NCBI GenBank assembly: GCA_947567595.1
Contig: CANOMQ010000014.1
Coordinates: 33,254 to 97,253 of the forward strand
Reading direction: 5' to 3'
Length of the DNA: 64,000 nucleotides
Origin: an uncultured Lachnospiraceae bacterium
GTDB lineage: Bacteria > Bacillota > Clostridia > Lachnospirales > Lachnospiraceae
Shown one piece after another: positions 47,218 to 56,654 of the stretch; position 1 is the stretch's first letter; every line of letters begins with the position of its first letter. The notes beneath the pieces were generated by a model. The model was not told the DNA's origin, made no database searches, and worked only from the letters and a program-made list of their open reading frames with translations. A program made the position numbers and the translations under genes.

Positions 47218-47307
47218 CTGAAAAAAATTGCATATAAGTAAAGCCAAGGGAAATTCAGTAAGACTTTTTGATAAAGTATCAGGAAACGATTAAGAGGCAA
47301 AAAACCA

Positions 47308-47547
47308 TTGTCTGCTGTAAGAGATGATGAAATTATTTTAGATACTGAAACAATAAAAAGTGTAGTCGGGGAGGCGATATTTCCAATCGGTACAGTTGAG
47401 CCAGATGGGATTTGTTTTATTGGTGAAAAGAGTAAGATTTATACAGTATTTGATGACAGTATCTACTTGAGTGGAGAAACGATAGAAATGTATCTGAATA
47501 TGATGTTTATAAAATCATTCAATCTAATAATTTTATATCAGATTTAG
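47308..47547 (+). CDS. Short remnant or hypothetical protein, possibly SUKH-like
   Basis: 79 codons from a TTG, no clear ribosome site. The segment VVGEAIFPIGTVEPDGICFIGE...IYTVFDDSIYLSGETIEMYLN resembles the C-terminal half of SUKH-type immunity proteins. The N-terminal half is missing and the end looks altered, so it is more likely a remnant than an active gene. Lies between metG and mnmG in AT-rich sequence. Confidence 0.35.
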   Translation: MSAVRDDEIILDTETIKSVVGEAIFPIGTVEPDGICFIGEKSKIYTVFDDSIYLSGETIEMYLNMMFIKSFNLIILYQI

Positions 47548-47836
47548 GAAAATTTTCATTATAAAAATTTGATGAAGTGTTGGCTTTAGATTTTTCAAAG
47601 TTGACTTTATATGTATACCACAGTATAATATTGAAAGATGACGGAAAAGAGGACATAGCGGAATATTACAAAAGAAAAATGGGAAAAGCGAGTGTAAATT
47701 CAAATCAATAAAAGATATGCTAAAGGAAAACCATTATTATAGTGATAAGATAAATTGATAAATTCTGGTTTATAAAATTGTTTGATTGTTGACGATTAAT
47801 AGATTAGGGTAGCACAGGAAAAGAGGGACTGGCAGA
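47548..47836. other. Decayed sequence between metG and mnmG
   Basis: A stop-free stretch of about 47 codons from ~47570 (reading DEVLALDFSKLTLYVYHS and ending KASVNSNQ) has no start or ribosome site, and flanking frames are full of stops. This looks like residue of an insertion that split mnmE from mnmG. Confidence 0.35.
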
Positions 47837-49747
47837 ATGTCTGAAATCAGGGAACAGGTTGATGTGTGTGTGGTAGGCGCGGGACATGCGGGTTGCGAGG
47901 CAGCGCTTGCGTGTGCGCGGTTGGGAATGGAGACGGTTATTTTTACGGTAAGTGTGGACAGCATTGCCTTAATGCCGTGTAATCCGAATATCGGCGGCTC
48001 GTCGAAGGGGCATTTGGTGCGTGAGATTGATGCGCTTGGCGGTGAGATGGGGAAGATGATTGACAGGACATTTATTCAGTCGAAAATGCTGAATGTTTCG
48101 AAGGGGCCTGCGGTGCATTCGCTTCGGGCGCAGGCGGATAAGGCGGAATATTCAAGGGCAATGCGGAAGGTGCTTGAAAATCAGGATCATCTGACAATCA
48201 AGCAGTCGGAGGTTGTGGATCTTTTGGCGGAGGATTTGCCCACGGACAAATTGTCCGCTGTGGAAGGACATTATGTTAAAAAAATAACAGGTGTAAAAAC
48301 CTATACGGGTGCTGTTTATGAGGCGAAGGCGGTTATCCTTTGTACGGGTACTTATCTGAAGGCGAGGTGCCTTTGCGGGGAAGCGATTACGTATACGGGT
48401 CCGAATGGTTTGCAGGCGGCGAATTTTCTGACGGACAGTTTAAAGTCGCTTGGCGTGGAAATGCGTCGGTTTAAGACGGGAACGCCCGCGAGAATGGATA
48501 AGCGTACAATTGATTTTGACAAAATGGAGGAGCAGCTTGGTGATGAAAAAGTTGTTCCGTTTTCTTTTTCGACCAATCCCGAGGACGTGCAGATTGATCA
48601 GGTTTCGTGCTGGCTGACCTATACAAATGAAAAGACGCATGAGATTATCCGTGCAAATCTTGACCGTTCCCCGATTTATGCGGGTGTCATTGAGGGAACG
48701 GGACCGCGCTATTGTCCGTCCATCGAGGATAAGGTGGTAAAATTTGCGGATAAGGAGCGCCATCAGGTGTTCATCGAGCCGGAGGGCTTGCACACGAATG
48801 AGATGTACGTGGGAGGCATGAGCTCGTCGCTTCCGGAAGACGTGCAGCTTGCCATGTACCGCACGGTGCCGGGGCTTGAGCATTGTAAGATTGTGAAAAA
48901 TGCGTATGCGATTGAATATGACTGCATTAATCCCGACCAGCTTTATCCGACGTTGGAATTGAAACGGATTTCGGGACTTTTTAGTGCAGGACAGTTTAAC
49001 GGGAGCAGCGGTTACGAGGAGGCGGCGGCGCAGGGACTGATTGCGGGAATAAACGCGGCGCTTTTTATTCAGGGGAAGGAGCAGCTTGTGCTCGACCGTT
49101 CGCAGGCGTATATTGGTGTTTTGATTGATGATTTGGTGACGAAGGAGAATTTTGAGCCGTACCGTATGATGACTTCACGTGCGGAGTACCGGCTTTTACT
49201 GCGTCAGGATAATGCGGATTTGCGGCTTCGAAAAATCGGGTTCGAGGCGGGGCTTGTGTCGAAGCTTGAGATGGACGATATGCTTGCAAAGAAATATCTG
49301 ACGCAGAAGGAGATTGAGCGGTTAAAAAATACCTCCATCGGTGCGGCGAAGGAATATCAGGATTTTTTGGTTTCCCATGGAAGCGCGCCGTTAAAGACGA
49401 GTGCCACGCTTGCGGAGCTGATGTGCCGTCCTGAGCTTTCTTATGAGGCTTTGGCGGAGATTGATAAGGAGCGCGAATGGCTCCCGGACAATGTGATTGA
49501 GCAGGTGAATATTGAGATTAAGTACGAGGGGTATATCAACAGGCAGTTGAAGCAGGTGGAGCAGTATAAGAAGATGGAGAAGAAGCGTATTCCGTCGGAT
49601 ATTGATTATGACGCGATTGGGAGCCTGCGGCTTGAGGCGCGGCAGAAGCTTAAGAAAATGAATCCTGTTTCGGTTGGTCAGGCGTCGCGTATCAGCGGGG
49701 TTTCACCTGCGGATATTTCGGTACTTTTGGTGTATTTGCGGGATTAA
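47837..49747 (+). CDS. mnmG: tRNA uridine-34 modification enzyme MnmG (GidA)
   Basis: 636 residues, normal length. FAD-binding [12 protein letters not shown] near residue 15, GidA signature [32 protein letters not shown], and the C-terminal helical MnmE-binding domain ending [16 protein letters not shown]. With MnmE it adds the carboxymethylaminomethyl group to U34. GC-rich codons contrast with metG. rsmG follows by 77 bp. Confidence 0.97.
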   Translation: MSEIREQVDVCVVGAGHAGCEAALACARLGMETVIFTVSVDSIALMPCNPNIGGSSKGHLVREIDALGGEMGKMIDRTFIQSKMLNVSKGPAVHSLRAQADKAEYSRAMRKVLENQDHLTIKQSEVVDLLAEDLPTDKLSAVEGHYVKKITGVKTYTGAVYEAKAVILCTGTYLKARCLCGEAITYTGPNGLQAANFLTDSLKSLGVEMRRFKTGTPARMDKRTIDFDKMEEQLGDEKVVPFSFSTNPEDVQIDQVSCWLTYTNEKTHEIIRANLDRSPIYAGVIEGTGPRYCPSIEDKVVKFADKERHQVFIEPEGLHTNEMYVGGMSSSLPEDVQLAMYRTVPGLEHCKIVKNAYAIEYDCINPDQLYPTLELKRISGLFSAGQFNGSSGYEEAAAQGLIAGINAALFIQGKEQLVLDRSQAYIGVLIDDLVTKENFEPYRMMTSRAEYRLLLRQDNADLRLRKIGFEAGLVSKLEMDDMLAKKYLTQKEIERLKNTSIGAAKEYQDFLVSHGSAPLKTSATLAELMCRPELSYEALAEIDKEREWLPDNVIEQVNIEIKYEGYINRQLKQVEQYKKMEKKRIPSDIDYDAIGSLRLEARQKLKKMNPVSVGQASRISGVSPADISVLLVYLRD

Positions 49748-49824
49748 GACTTTAGATATATTATTAAATGTATTACATAATATAATATAAGAATTATTAT
49801 AAAGAGTATTATAAGAGGTATTAG

Positions 49825-50553
49825 ATGGATTATGAGAGATACGACCTTACCCGTTTCAAAAGCGGACTGGCAGAGCTTGGAATAAACCTGAATGATGTTC
49901 AGCTTGAACAGTTCATGCAGTATTATGCGCTTTTGGTTGAATGGAACAGCTTTATGAATTTGACGGCAATCACGGAATTTGAGGAGGTCTGCACGAAGCA
50001 TTTTTTGGATAGTCTGTCGCTATGTAGGGCGGTTGATTGTACGAAGGCGCTTTCGGTAATTGATATTGGCACGGGGGCGGGGTTTCCGGGCATTCCGTTA
50101 AAGCTTGCGTTTCCTGATTTGAAGGTTATGCTGCTGGACTCTTTGGGGAAACGGGTGAAGTTTTTAAATGAAGTGATTGACAAGCTTGGTCTGAGCGGGA
50201 TTGAGGCAATTCATGGAAGGGCGGAGGATTTCGCAAAGCCGGATTTACTGCGGGAGCGGTTTGATGTCTGTGTTTCGAGGGCGGTTGCAAATTTGTCCTC
50301 TTTGTCGGAATACTGCATTCCTTATGTAAAAGTGGGTGGTTTTTTTATTTCCTATAAATCGGAAAAGGTTTTGGAAGAAATGGCTGCTGCCAAAAAAGCG
50401 GTTGAGTTGCTTGGAGGAGCATTGAAGGAAAAGGTTGAGTTTGTTTTACCTAACTCTGATATTTACAGAAATTTTGTAGTAATAAAAAAGGTGAAGGCTA
50501 CGCCTAAAAAATATCCGCGCAAGGCAGGTCTTCCGACGAAGGAGCCGTTATAA
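49825..50553 (+). CDS. rsmG: 16S rRNA (guanine-527-N7)-methyltransferase RsmG
   Basis: 242 residues. SAM-binding motif VIDIGTGAGFPGIPLKLAFP near residue 75, then LLDSLGKRVKFLNEV and the basic C-terminus KYPRKAGLPTKEPL. It methylates G527 of 16S rRNA; loss gives low-level streptomycin resistance in other bacteria. AGAGGT lies 5 nt before the ATG. It is the last gene of the conserved rightward origin block; usual parA/parB neighbours are not adjacent here. Confidence 0.96.
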   Translation: MDYERYDLTRFKSGLAELGINLNDVQLEQFMQYYALLVEWNSFMNLTAITEFEEVCTKHFLDSLSLCRAVDCTKALSVIDIGTGAGFPGIPLKLAFPDLKVMLLDSLGKRVKFLNEVIDKLGLSGIEAIHGRAEDFAKPDLLRERFDVCVSRAVANLSSLSEYCIPYVKVGGFFISYKSEKVLEEMAAAKKAVELLGGALKEKVEFVLPNSDIYRNFVVIKKVKATPKKYPRKAGLPTKEPL

Positions 50554-50604
50554 TTATTATTGTTTGAAAGGGGATTTTAATTGATATTATAAGGGGGATT
50601 ATAG

Positions 50605-51228
50605 ATGTATAATAAGGAAATTCTTCGAATGCAGGAGACGGAGCGCAAGCGGATTGCGGAGAAGCTGCATGATGACACGGTGCAGGATATTGTCTGTTTA
50701 TCGCAAAAGCTTGAGCTTGCAATGCTTTACATGGACAAAGATCCTGTGCAGGCAAAGCTTGAGCTTGCGTTGGCAAAGAAGCAAATCCGGGTTATCATGG
50801 ATGGTGTGCGCGATACGATTTATGACCTGCGCCCCATGATTTTGGACGACATCGGGTATGACGCGGCGTTCGGGCGGCTGCGCGATATGCTGATTGAGAA
50901 GGGCTATGATGTGCATTTTGATGTGGACAATGTGAGCATGACGGACGGTGTCACGGCGTTATCGGTTTACCGTATCGTCAATGAGGCGTGCCGCAACATC
51001 GTGAAGCATTCGCAGGCGAAGAAGGTGTTTGTTTTTGTGAAGTTCAATGGCGATAAAATCAATGTCACGATTGCTGATGATGGTGTTGGCTTTAACAGTC
51101 AGAAGAATGGCAGGCATTTCGGGCTTTCTTTTATGAAGGAGCGGGTTGAGCTGTTGGCTGGAGAGATGGAAATTATTTCGAATGAACGGGGTACTTCGAT
51201 ACATATTATGATACCGGTATCAATTTAA
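50605..51228 (+). CDS. Soluble sensor histidine kinase (DegS/NarX-type core)
   Basis: 207 residues comprising only the HisKA_3 dimerisation/phosphoacceptor domain (H22 in EKLHDDTVQD) and the HATPase domain with an N box (RIVNEACRNIVKHS) and G box DDGVGF. No membrane segment or PAS/GAF input is present, so the signal comes from a partner or from the cytoplasm. It pairs with the response regulator 33 bp downstream. RBS AAGGGGG. Target unknown. Confidence 0.88.
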   Translation: MYNKEILRMQETERKRIAEKLHDDTVQDIVCLSQKLELAMLYMDKDPVQAKLELALAKKQIRVIMDGVRDTIYDLRPMILDDIGYDAAFGRLRDMLIEKGYDVHFDVDNVSMTDGVTALSVYRIVNEACRNIVKHSQAKKVFVFVKFNGDKINVTIADDGVGFNSQKNGRHFGLSFMKERVELLAGEMEIISNERGTSIHIMIPVSI

Positions 51229-51260
51229 ATGAAATACTGATATGGAATGAGGTTTTTTCA

Positions 51261-51905
51261 ATGATTCGTGTGATGATTGCGGACGATCACAAGATGGTTC
51301 GGGAAGGATTAAAAAATCTGATTGAATTTGATGATAATATCCGTGTTGTTGAAGAAGCGGATAACGGAACGGAATGCATTGATAAGCTGCGCTGCAACAA
51401 CGCCGATGTGCTGTTGCTTGACATTAATATGCCAGAGCTTAGCGGAATGGAGGTTCTGGAAACGCTTTTGAAGTGGAAAACCTGTCCTAGGATTTTGATG
51501 CTGACAGTGCACAATGAAATTGAATATCTGATAAAGTCCGTTGATATGGGCGTGGACGGGTATCTTCTGAAGGACTCGGATTCACATGAGTTAATCCGGG
51601 CAATTCATTGTGTTTATGAGGGTGAGAAGTTTATACAGCCGAGTCTAATTCCGTTTTTAAATTCCAAATTGATTGCACGCGATTTGGATCAGGAAAAGAT
51701 TGAACTGCTTTCGGAGCGGGAGCTTGAGGTTTTGAAGCTCGTGGCGGCGGGATTGTATAATAAGGATATTGGAGATAAGCTTTTTATCAGCGAGCGGACG
51801 GTGAAAAATCATTTGTCTAATATTTTCAAGAAGATTGATTGCAGCGACAGGACGCAGGCGGCGATCTTTTGTCTGCGTAATGGGTTGGCTTCGTTGGATG
51901 GGTAG
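51261..51905 (+). CDS. NarL/LuxR-type response regulator
   Basis: 214 residues. Receiver domain with acidic D8/D9, phospho-acceptor D54 in LLLDINMPE and lysine in LLKDSD; LuxR-type helix-turn-helix near 145-205 (LSERELEVLKLVAAGLYNKDIGDKLFISERTVKNHLSNIFKKI). It should be phosphorylated by the adjacent HisKA_3 kinase and act as a transcription factor. Targets are not evident; the toxin-antitoxin operon downstream has its own promoter. Confidence 0.92.
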   Translation: MIRVMIADDHKMVREGLKNLIEFDDNIRVVEEADNGTECIDKLRCNNADVLLLDINMPELSGMEVLETLLKWKTCPRILMLTVHNEIEYLIKSVDMGVDGYLLKDSDSHELIRAIHCVYEGEKFIQPSLIPFLNSKLIARDLDQEKIELLSERELEVLKLVAAGLYNKDIGDKLFISERTVKNHLSNIFKKIDCSDRTQAAIFCLRNGLASLDG

Positions 51906-51915
51906 TATAGAATAT

Positions 51916-51964
51916 TTGACAGAGGGCAGAATAAACTATATAAAAAGAGTACTAAAAAGAGTAC
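51916..51964 (+). promoter_or_regulatory. Promoter and probable operator of yefM-yoeB
   Basis: TTGACA (51916-51921), 17-nt spacer, TATAAA (51939-51944). Two adjacent copies of TAAAAAGAGTAC at 51941-51952 and 51953-51964 overlap the -10 and start region; each ends in a GTAC core, as in known YefM operators with TGTACA palindromes. Autorepression by the antitoxin complex is likely. Confidence 0.75.
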
Positions 51965-51986
51965 GCTTTTTATGAGGAGGTTTTGT

Positions 51987-52250
51987 ATGACGGTTGTAAA
52001 ACAGATGGATATTAGAAAAAATATTAAGCATTATTTTGATTTGGCGTTTAATGGAGACACAGTTTTTGTGCCACGTAAAGAAAATAAAAATGTTGTTGTT
52101 ATTTCGCAAAAGGAGTATGAGGATTTGCAGAAGGCAAAGAGAAATGCGGAATATTTGGCAATGTTAGACAGGGGTTATGCAGATATGGCGCAGGGAAAGG
52201 GCGTGACAAAGACTATGGAAGAACTGGAGGCTATGGCGGCAGATGAATGA
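51987..52250 (+). CDS. yefM: YefM/Phd-family antitoxin
   Basis: 87 residues from ATG 51987, chosen for GAGGAGG 6 nt upstream; the frame opens 5 codons earlier. Phd/YefM fold: an N-terminal DNA-binding part (MDIRKNIKHYFDLAFNGD, then VVVISQKEYEDLQ) and a flexible acidic C-terminal half that should wrap the toxin. It overlaps the toxin start by 8 bp, so the two are coupled. Should neutralise YoeB and repress the operon through the repeats upstream. Confidence 0.9.
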   Translation: MTVVKQMDIRKNIKHYFDLAFNGDTVFVPRKENKNVVVISQKEYEDLQKAKRNAEYLAMLDRGYADMAQGKGVTKTMEELEAMAADE

Positions 52251-52506
52251 CTTTACCTTTTATGGTGATAGTTGGGAGCATTATCTGTATTGGCAGACAC
52301 AGGATAAGATAACATTACGAAAAATAAATAGTTTACTGGCAGATATTAAGCGTAATGGGGCAATGCAGGGAATAGGAAAGCTGGAGCCGTTGAAACATCG
52401 TTCCGGATATTCGAGACGTATTGATGAAGCAAACCGGCTTGTGTATGATATTGATGAAATGCAGAATATTAAAATTATTTTGTGCAAAGGGCATTATGAG
52501 GATTAA
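52243..52506 (+). CDS. yoeB: YoeB/Txe-family mRNA interferase toxin
   Basis: 87 residues, typical length. Conserved features: W in DSWEHYLYW, RKINSLLADIKRNG, Glu in GKLEPLK, Arg in SRRIDEANRLVYDI, and the C-terminal HY in CKGHYED. These correspond to the catalytic Glu, Arg, His and Tyr of YoeB, so the toxin looks intact. YoeB cleaves mRNA at the ribosomal A site. It starts inside the end of the antitoxin gene, and a terminator follows. Confidence 0.92.
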   Translation: MNDFTFYGDSWEHYLYWQTQDKITLRKINSLLADIKRNGAMQGIGKLEPLKHRSGYSRRIDEANRLVYDIDEMQNIKIILCKGHYED

Positions 52507-52538
52507 AATTTTTTAGTTCAATAATAAATTGGAATAAG

Positions 52539-52576
52539 GAAGGTCGGAAATGAATTTTGGTTTCCGACCTTCTTTT
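52539..52576 (+). terminator. Intrinsic terminator after yoeB
   Basis: GAAGGTCGGAAA and TTTCCGACCTTC form a perfect 12-bp stem, 10-nt loop, four Ts, ~30 bp after the stop. Confidence 0.85.
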
Positions 52577-52587
52577 AGGATAAGGTT

Positions 52588-54136
52588 TTATAATTTACCA
52601 GTTTCATAATGAATGCTGAAATTTTTATGCTGGTTCATTTTGTAAAAATTGCTAATGATGTGGCTTGCGATGTCTTTGGCATAAGTTTCATTTGTATCAA
52701 TGAGGATTACAAGCTGCTGCGAGCTGGAAAACCGTGTGGTGAGGTCGTTGCCGCTTTAGCATGGGGCAATTGCTTTTTGCAGCATTTCCATTACCTCCGT
52801 CTTTTGTTCTAGGGTGACGGTTTCCTCGTTTATCACCGTGGCGGTAAACATGACAATCTGTATTTGCTGCTTCCTATGATGGAGCACTTTTTTTATCTCA
52901 TCGATTGTCTGCAAAAATTCAGGATAATTTGCCTGATAAGCGGAAGGGTATTCCACGTCGTTCTCAATCCAGCTTATCAGATGATGAAGCCCCGACAGCC
53001 CTTTTGTATTATCCGCGTAGAGCGAGTGATATTCCAAAAATCCGTTGTGCTGCTTTTTCTTTGCCGCAAGCAATGCTTTTGACACCTTGGACATGAGTTC
53101 TTCCTTGCTGCATTTTGGAAATTCCGTAAATACCGCGCCAATGGAAACGTTTAAGGACTGCAAAATCTCATCGCTTGTTTTCTGTGCATTCAGCCGTTTG
53201 TAAAAGACGGAAATAATCTGGTTCAAAGCCTCCTGACTGACTGTTTCGCACAGGAAACAGACAAACTCATCGCTGTCGCCGCGGTATAGGATTTTATCAT
53301 CGCAGACGGAATCCAGTAAGTGCGCGATTGTTTTCAGGTACAAATCGCCGCGCACCAAGCCATGCTCTCCGTTGATGGCTTGCAGGGAATCCACATCGAC
53401 CAAAAGCAGGCAGCCGTCGCCGTTGGTCAGGTACAGCTCCAAAAGCTCCTCGCCGTGCGTTTTGTTGTAGACGCCTGTCAGTAAATCCAAGTCTTTTTCC
53501 GCAAAGCTTGACGTATTTTTCAAGAGCTTTTGCAAAACCTGATTTGCCATGTTTTCTTTTTGTTCCATTTCATAAAGCTCCGGCATGATTTCCTGAAGGC
53601 GGTTTTCTCTCACCAGCTTAAGAAATGCCTTTGCCATTGCCGGGTCAAACTGTGTCCCGCTGCAGCGTTCCATTTCTTGGAGAATGGTTTCTTCTGTGAG
53701 GTGTTTTCTGTAAATACGGTTGCTAGCCATTGCGTCGTAGGCGTCTGCAACGCAGATTAGGCGCGCAATGTAAGGGATTTCTTCGCCCTTTAATCCTTCG
53801 GGATAGCCGCGTCCGTCGTAGCGTTCGTGATGGTATTTTGCACCGATGTCGAGATCTTCTACACTTTCAATGTCTTTCAGGATTTCTCCGCCGACAATTG
53901 TGTGCATTTTCATTAAGGAAAATTCCTCGTTGGTCAGTTTTCCGGGTTTGTTTAAAATGTTGTCCGGTACGCCGATTTTTCCAATGTCATGCAGCAGAGC
54001 GATGTAACGGATTTTTTCCACCTGTTCCTGTGAGAATCCCAGTTCCTTTGCGAGTGCTGCAGAGTATTCGGAAACGCGTTGGGAGTGTCCTTTTGTGTAC
54101 TGGTCTTTTGCGTCGATGGTGACCTTCCCATTTTTC
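52588..54136 (-). pseudogene. Broken HD-GYP/GGDEF cyclic-di-GMP gene
   Basis: The main frame (stop at 52756-52758) encodes an HD-GYP domain (HDIGKIGVPDNI, YHHERYDGRGYP), normally a c-di-GMP phosphodiesterase, then a GGDEF-like domain whose active motif is degenerate (RGDSDEF). Two lesions appear. The N-terminus begins abruptly at VTIDAKDQYTKGHS near 54125 with no proper start; upstream the same bases encode another gene's fragment. Beyond the TAA, the same frame continues for 55 codons (SGNDLTTRFSSSQQLVILID) to 52588 with the typical last GGDEF-like part, so the TAA is probably a nonsense mutation. Either truncated product could still exist, but loss of function is likely. Confidence 0.7.
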
Positions 54137-54295
54137 CCAAAGAAAATCAATTCCAACGCCCAAATAGGAACCTTGTGACCAGTTGCTTGCGTCGAATACA
54201 ACAAAAATCATAAAATATCCGTTATCGTCTAGCCATGTCCTTGACGTTCCTTTCCGAAGAAGACCATGAGGGTTTAATACTTTTTTGGCTGCCAT
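54131..54295 (-). pseudogene. 5' fragment of an unrelated gene abutting the HD-GYP gene
   Basis: From ATG 54295, about 55 codons (NPHGLLRKGTSRTWLDDNGY...YLGVGIDFLWEK) look like a genuine N-terminus. After FLWEK the frame degenerates exactly where the HD-GYP coding begins in the other frame. This marks a recombination or deletion joint near 54123-54131. The family is not recognised with certainty; DUF4304-like is a guess. Confidence 0.5.
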
Positions 54296-54413
54296 ATTAA
54301 TAATTTTGTCGTGCTGCCGCAGGGTAGTGTTCCTCCGTTTCGTTTTTTTGGCACAATTATAGCATAAATGTGTATTGAATGTAGGAAATCATTTAAAATT
54401 TTATAAGAAAAAC

Positions 54414-54944
54414 TTATAAATATGTTTCACAATTCCTATTTAATAGATTTATAAACTTTTGTACCCTGTTAATGATTTCTGTTCCTTCTCCTTCTGCTTT
54501 GATAAGGTTATACCTTCCCCTCGTCGCCACACGAATTTTAGTTCTTCTGTCATTGATGAAAAAAATACAGTTTACATGATCAATATATTTTTTATCCTTT
54601 GAATAACGTACATCTATTTTTGCGTTATTGATATAGTCTAACGGCAGATAATGTATTTTGAATGGGTTAAGCATACACAAATACGCCAACTCTCTATTAG
54701 AGAGATCAATCCAAAATGTTGCCCATTGTGCTTCCATATAATAATAGGTTACGAACTCTTTTTTGACGCCTTTTCTTTTTTTAATAATATAGAAAAAGGG
54801 CGCTGACAGAATATACCAGCAGCAATAAGCAGGCAGTAATAGCAGCCATGCAGGGTGATAATGTGTTAATATCGAAAGAAGTTTATCTATACATAACCAC
54901 ATCAATGTTGTGCATATAAAATATAAATAATTTATTTTCTTCAT
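54414..54944 (-). CDS. Membrane protein of unknown function
   Basis: 176 residues from ATG 54944 (GGAG 7 nt upstream). Two hydrophobic segments (about 5-25 and 30-55) are followed by a soluble region of about 120 residues with beta-type alternation (WATFWIDLSNRELAYLCML, KIRVATRGRYNLIKAEG). No family is recognised. AT-rich codons unlike the origin core suggest accessory DNA. A small overlapping frame upstream (MITSAILEKGEKEYNRK) may or may not be translated. Confidence 0.55.
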   Translation of the reverse strand: MKKINYLYFICTTLMWLCIDKLLSILTHYHPAWLLLLPAYCCWYILSAPFFYIIKKRKGVKKEFVTYYYMEAQWATFWIDLSNRELAYLCMLNPFKIHYLPLDYINNAKIDVRYSKDKKYIDHVNCIFFINDRRTKIRVATRGRYNLIKAEGEGTEIINRVQKFINLLNRNCETYL

Positions 54945-55089
54945 GATATTGCTCCAAATGCTTATCTGTTTTTCTATTGTATTCCTTTTCTCCTTTTTCA
55001 AGAATTGCGCTTGTTATCATTTCTATACCTCTTACATTTATTAATTCAAATAAATTCAAATTTTTAATCACCCATGAATACTTTATCAC

Positions 55090-55488
55090 ATAATCTTTTC
55101 AATGTCATTCTTATTCTGTTTTTAATGTAATGGGTTAAAAGTTATGGAAGCGCCTGCAACGAAACAGCATTAATCTTACTCCCTATCAAAGCCACCAATG
55201 CAGGTTCACACGGAAAACACTGTCTGCCATGACAAGAGAAATAACAATTGTTATGAAATACCCAATTGTCACTCCGACTGGAAAACCGAATATATAAGCG
55301 CTTCTTTGGAATACTATCACTATGACGGGAAGGGAGATTTGTCAAAGGCAGGGCGTTTGAAAACGGATATTCAAAAACGGTAAATGCAGATTGATATTGT
55401 AGGTGTGGTGAAAAATGGTTGATATTGCTTGGAAACAGGGCTATTATTTTATAAGTGGTCAGGTCATTTGGTTGGAAAGGATAAGAAA
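55090..55488. other. Gene-poor stretch before the deaminase gene
   Basis: No supported gene. A 61-codon plus-strand frame at 55198-55383 (ending EYYHYDGKGDLSKAGRLKTDIQKR) has protein-like composition but no ribosome site; it could be a gene remnant. Confidence 0.35.
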
Positions 55489-55884
55489 ATGGAGCAATTG
55501 ACAAACGAGGATTTAGAGTTAATCGCAAAAGCGCAAAAGGTCATACAGTCAAACTATGACCAAGTGCACCAAAATCATACGGTCGGAGCTGCCGTACGTT
55601 GTAAAAATGGGAAAATATATGTCGGAGTCAATGTATATTCTCTGCATGGAGCCTGTGCGGAGCAGGTGGCAATAGGGTCGGCGATTACAGACGGGGAAAG
55701 GGACTTTGATGTCATGGTTGCGGTTCGGGGTAAAGAGGGTGAGGAAATCATATCACCTTGCGGAAACTGTCGTCAGATATTGCATGATTATATGCCAGAT
55801 TGTGAGATAATTGTGCCAGTATGCGGAGAATTAAAGAAAATAAAAGCAGAAGAGCTTTTGCCTTTTTCCTATTCGGTTGAATAG
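55489..55884 (+). CDS. Cytidine/blasticidin-S deaminase-like protein
   Basis: 131 residues from ATG 55489 (AAAGG 8 nt upstream). Zinc ligands C56, C91 and C94 with catalytic E58 in HGACAEQVAIGSA and SPCGNCRQ match the cytidine deaminase fold. Small tetrameric enzymes of this type deaminate cytidine or related nucleosides; the blasticidin-S deaminase subgroup looks similar at this length, so substrate is uncertain. The C-terminal KAEELLPFSYS is typical of both. Alone on its strand next to the QueG-like gene. Confidence 0.85.
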   Translation: MEQLTNEDLELIAKAQKVIQSNYDQVHQNHTVGAAVRCKNGKIYVGVNVYSLHGACAEQVAIGSAITDGERDFDVMVAVRGKEGEEIISPCGNCRQILHDYMPDCEIIVPVCGELKKIKAEELLPFSYSVE

Positions 55885-55947
55885 AGCCATGTTTTTAGAT
55901 GTTTTCTTGTATTATTATGAGATTGATTATGACGGAAAGGTGATATT

Positions 55948-56637
55948 ATGATTGATAGTAAACAGGTTAAAGACATTCTATTTGGATTAGGGGCAGATTT
56001 GTGTGGAATAGCGGGTATCGATAGATTTCATGACGCTCCGAAAGGGTACCACCCTACAGATGTTTTGCCGACATGCAAATCGGTTATTTCTTTTGCCTGC
56101 AGGTTTCCGGCAGGAGTTCTATGCTGCAATTCCCCTGTACCTTATACAAGGGTGCGAAATTCCATTACGTCCAAAATGGATACAATCGCTCTTTCATTTT
56201 GTATTGAAATGGAAAAATACCAAGCGGTTTGTATCCCTATTCCAACGAATGAAAGTCAATGGGACGAAAAGACAAAACGATGGCGCTCTATCATTTCTCA
56301 AAAGCACGCAGCACAGGCAGCAGGTTTGGGAACGATTGGCAGGCATTCCTTGCTGATTACACCGGAGTTTGGAAGCATGGTCTGGCTGGGAGCGGTTTTG
56401 TGTGAACAGGAATTTGAATATGACGCGTTAAAAGATGGTATTTGTAATAACTGTAATGCCTGCGTCAATATATGTCCCGTAAATGCGCTAGAGCATGTAG
56501 ATATAGAGCAGCAGGCGTGTTGGGATTACGCCTTTGGTGATGATAAAGAAATACAAAGCTGGGTAATAAGCTGTCATAAATGCAGAGATATTTGCCCATA
56601 TAATTTCGGAACAGAAAATTCGTTTATCAAGAAGTAG
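55948..56637 (+). CDS. QueG-like epoxyqueuosine-reductase-related iron-sulfur protein
   Basis: 229 residues. Two 4Fe-4S ferredoxin motifs are visible: CNNCNACVNICPVNALE near residue 175 and CHKCRDICPYNFG near 215. The upstream region (AAGLGTIGRHSLLITPEFG) is typical of QueG, which reduces epoxyqueuosine in tRNA with cobalamin. It is much shorter than QueG (about 380) and lacks the HEAT-repeat tail, so it is a QueG-like paralogue, and its substrate is unknown. Confidence 0.8.
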   Translation: MIDSKQVKDILFGLGADLCGIAGIDRFHDAPKGYHPTDVLPTCKSVISFACRFPAGVLCCNSPVPYTRVRNSITSKMDTIALSFCIEMEKYQAVCIPIPTNESQWDEKTKRWRSIISQKHAAQAAGLGTIGRHSLLITPEFGSMVWLGAVLCEQEFEYDALKDGICNNCNACVNICPVNALEHVDIEQQACWDYAFGDDKEIQSWVISCHKCRDICPYNFGTENSFIKK

Positions 56638-56654
56638 GTCAATAGGAGGAAACA

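Noticed and set aside
54883-55089. 68-codon minus-strand frame (contains MITSAILEKGEKEYNRK)
   Set aside because: It overlaps the start of the membrane protein at 54944 and has no clear ribosome site; could be a small gene, but support is too weak.
55142-55528. 128-codon minus-strand frame
   Set aside because: It overlaps the start of the deaminase gene, is rich in Ser, Pro and Phe with no domain, and looks like chance.
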